From Thalassobius sp050633445 (lineage in GTDB: Bacteria; Pseudomonadota; Alphaproteobacteria; Rhodobacterales; Rhodobacteraceae), in contig JBOEGN010000032.1 of assembly GCA_050633445.1 (NCBI GenBank), positions 30,943-94,942 of the forward strand: DNA of 64,000 nt, read 5' to 3'. Position numbers and translations under genes: made by a program. This document shows, piece by piece, positions 63,906 to 64,000 of the stretch (within the stretch, counting starts at the first letter, position 1; every line of letters starts with the position of its first letter). The notes under the pieces were generated by a model. That model was not told the origin of the DNA. It worked only from the letters and a program-made list of their open reading frames with translations, and made no database searches.

Positions 63906-64000
63906 TTCGGTAATCCTCGCTCTTTGACACAAGGATCGGACGGCGTGTTTAACAGGATATGAAACCGGGGCTTGAGAGTAGTTAGGATTTTCCTATATTC

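Noticed and set aside
1..64000. CRISPR arrays, tRNA or rRNA genes, integrases, transposases
   Set aside because: Spacers were read by eye and none was recognised; small divergent RNAs could be missed.

Overview
The window reads as chromosomal DNA of a marine alphaproteobacterium of the Rhodobacteraceae (Roseobacter group). It is GC-rich and almost fully coding. Supporting evidence: the gene orders alaS-recA-cckA, dusB-ntrB-ntrC-ntrY-ntrX-trkA-trkH-hfq-hflX and recG-ligA-ctrA-sciP; NtrC and NtrX without the sigma54-contact motif; a fused IspDF; an alphaproteobacterial LexA box (GTTC-N7-GTTC) upstream of recA; and several small families (DUF6456, DUF6477, DUF1153, DUF1127) common in that group. 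Family assignments are from memory of motifs, with no database search. There is no prophage, CRISPR array, rRNA or tRNA that I can see, and no intact insertion sequence.

Layout. 1-8.3 kb: alaS (3' part outside), recA, a sulfotransferase-like gene, cckA, rsmB and guaB. 8.5-16.8 kb: agmatinase family, a ferredoxin/ASKHA corrinoid-activation protein, two drug-efflux genes (MFS and SMR), a beta-hydroxyacid dehydrogenase and a penicillin-acylase-type Ntn hydrolase. 16.8-29.2 kb: the nitrogen/potassium block (hflX, hfq, trkH, trkA, ntrX, ntrY, ntrC, ntrB, dusB, all minus) interrupted by one plus-strand lipoprotein. 29.4-35.6 kb: ispDF-pgpA-pncC, amt, ratA, hpt, lipA and small genes. 35.7-42.2 kb: peroxiredoxin with oxyR, DUF6456/DUF6477, an MttB-family methyltransferase and guaA. 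42.3-42.9 kb: a 680-base non-coding stretch with terminators and a candidate regulatory RNA. 42.9-49.1 kb: EamA transporter, P-loop protein, metA, hydrolase, ppk2, tetR and an outer-membrane barrel. 49.3-58.1 kb: rpsI-rplM, MocR regulator with DUF1127, thioesterase, enoyl-CoA hydratase, di-haem peroxidase, trmFO, gluQ, hisI and an IscU-like scaffold. 58.3-63.9 kb: a 40-residue SOS-box-controlled membrane peptide, recG, ligA, ctrA and sciP.

How it fits together. The CckA kinase, the CtrA regulator and its antagonist SciP lie at opposite ends of the window and belong to one phosphorelay (ChpT not seen here). The Ntr proteins, the ammonium transporter and Hfq form a nitrogen/post-transcriptional control block. 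recA, recG, ligA and the small SOS peptide are DNA-repair or damage-response functions. The most interesting items are the SOS-linked small membrane protein (58320-58442), a structured leader that could hide the ribosome-binding site of the EamA gene (42838-42946), and a frameshifted membrane peptide directly upstream of lipA (35451-35562).

Five runs of N (in rpsI, ligA twice, ctrA twice) break genes. In four the N count clearly disagrees with the missing protein segment, so these are assembly gaps and not biology.
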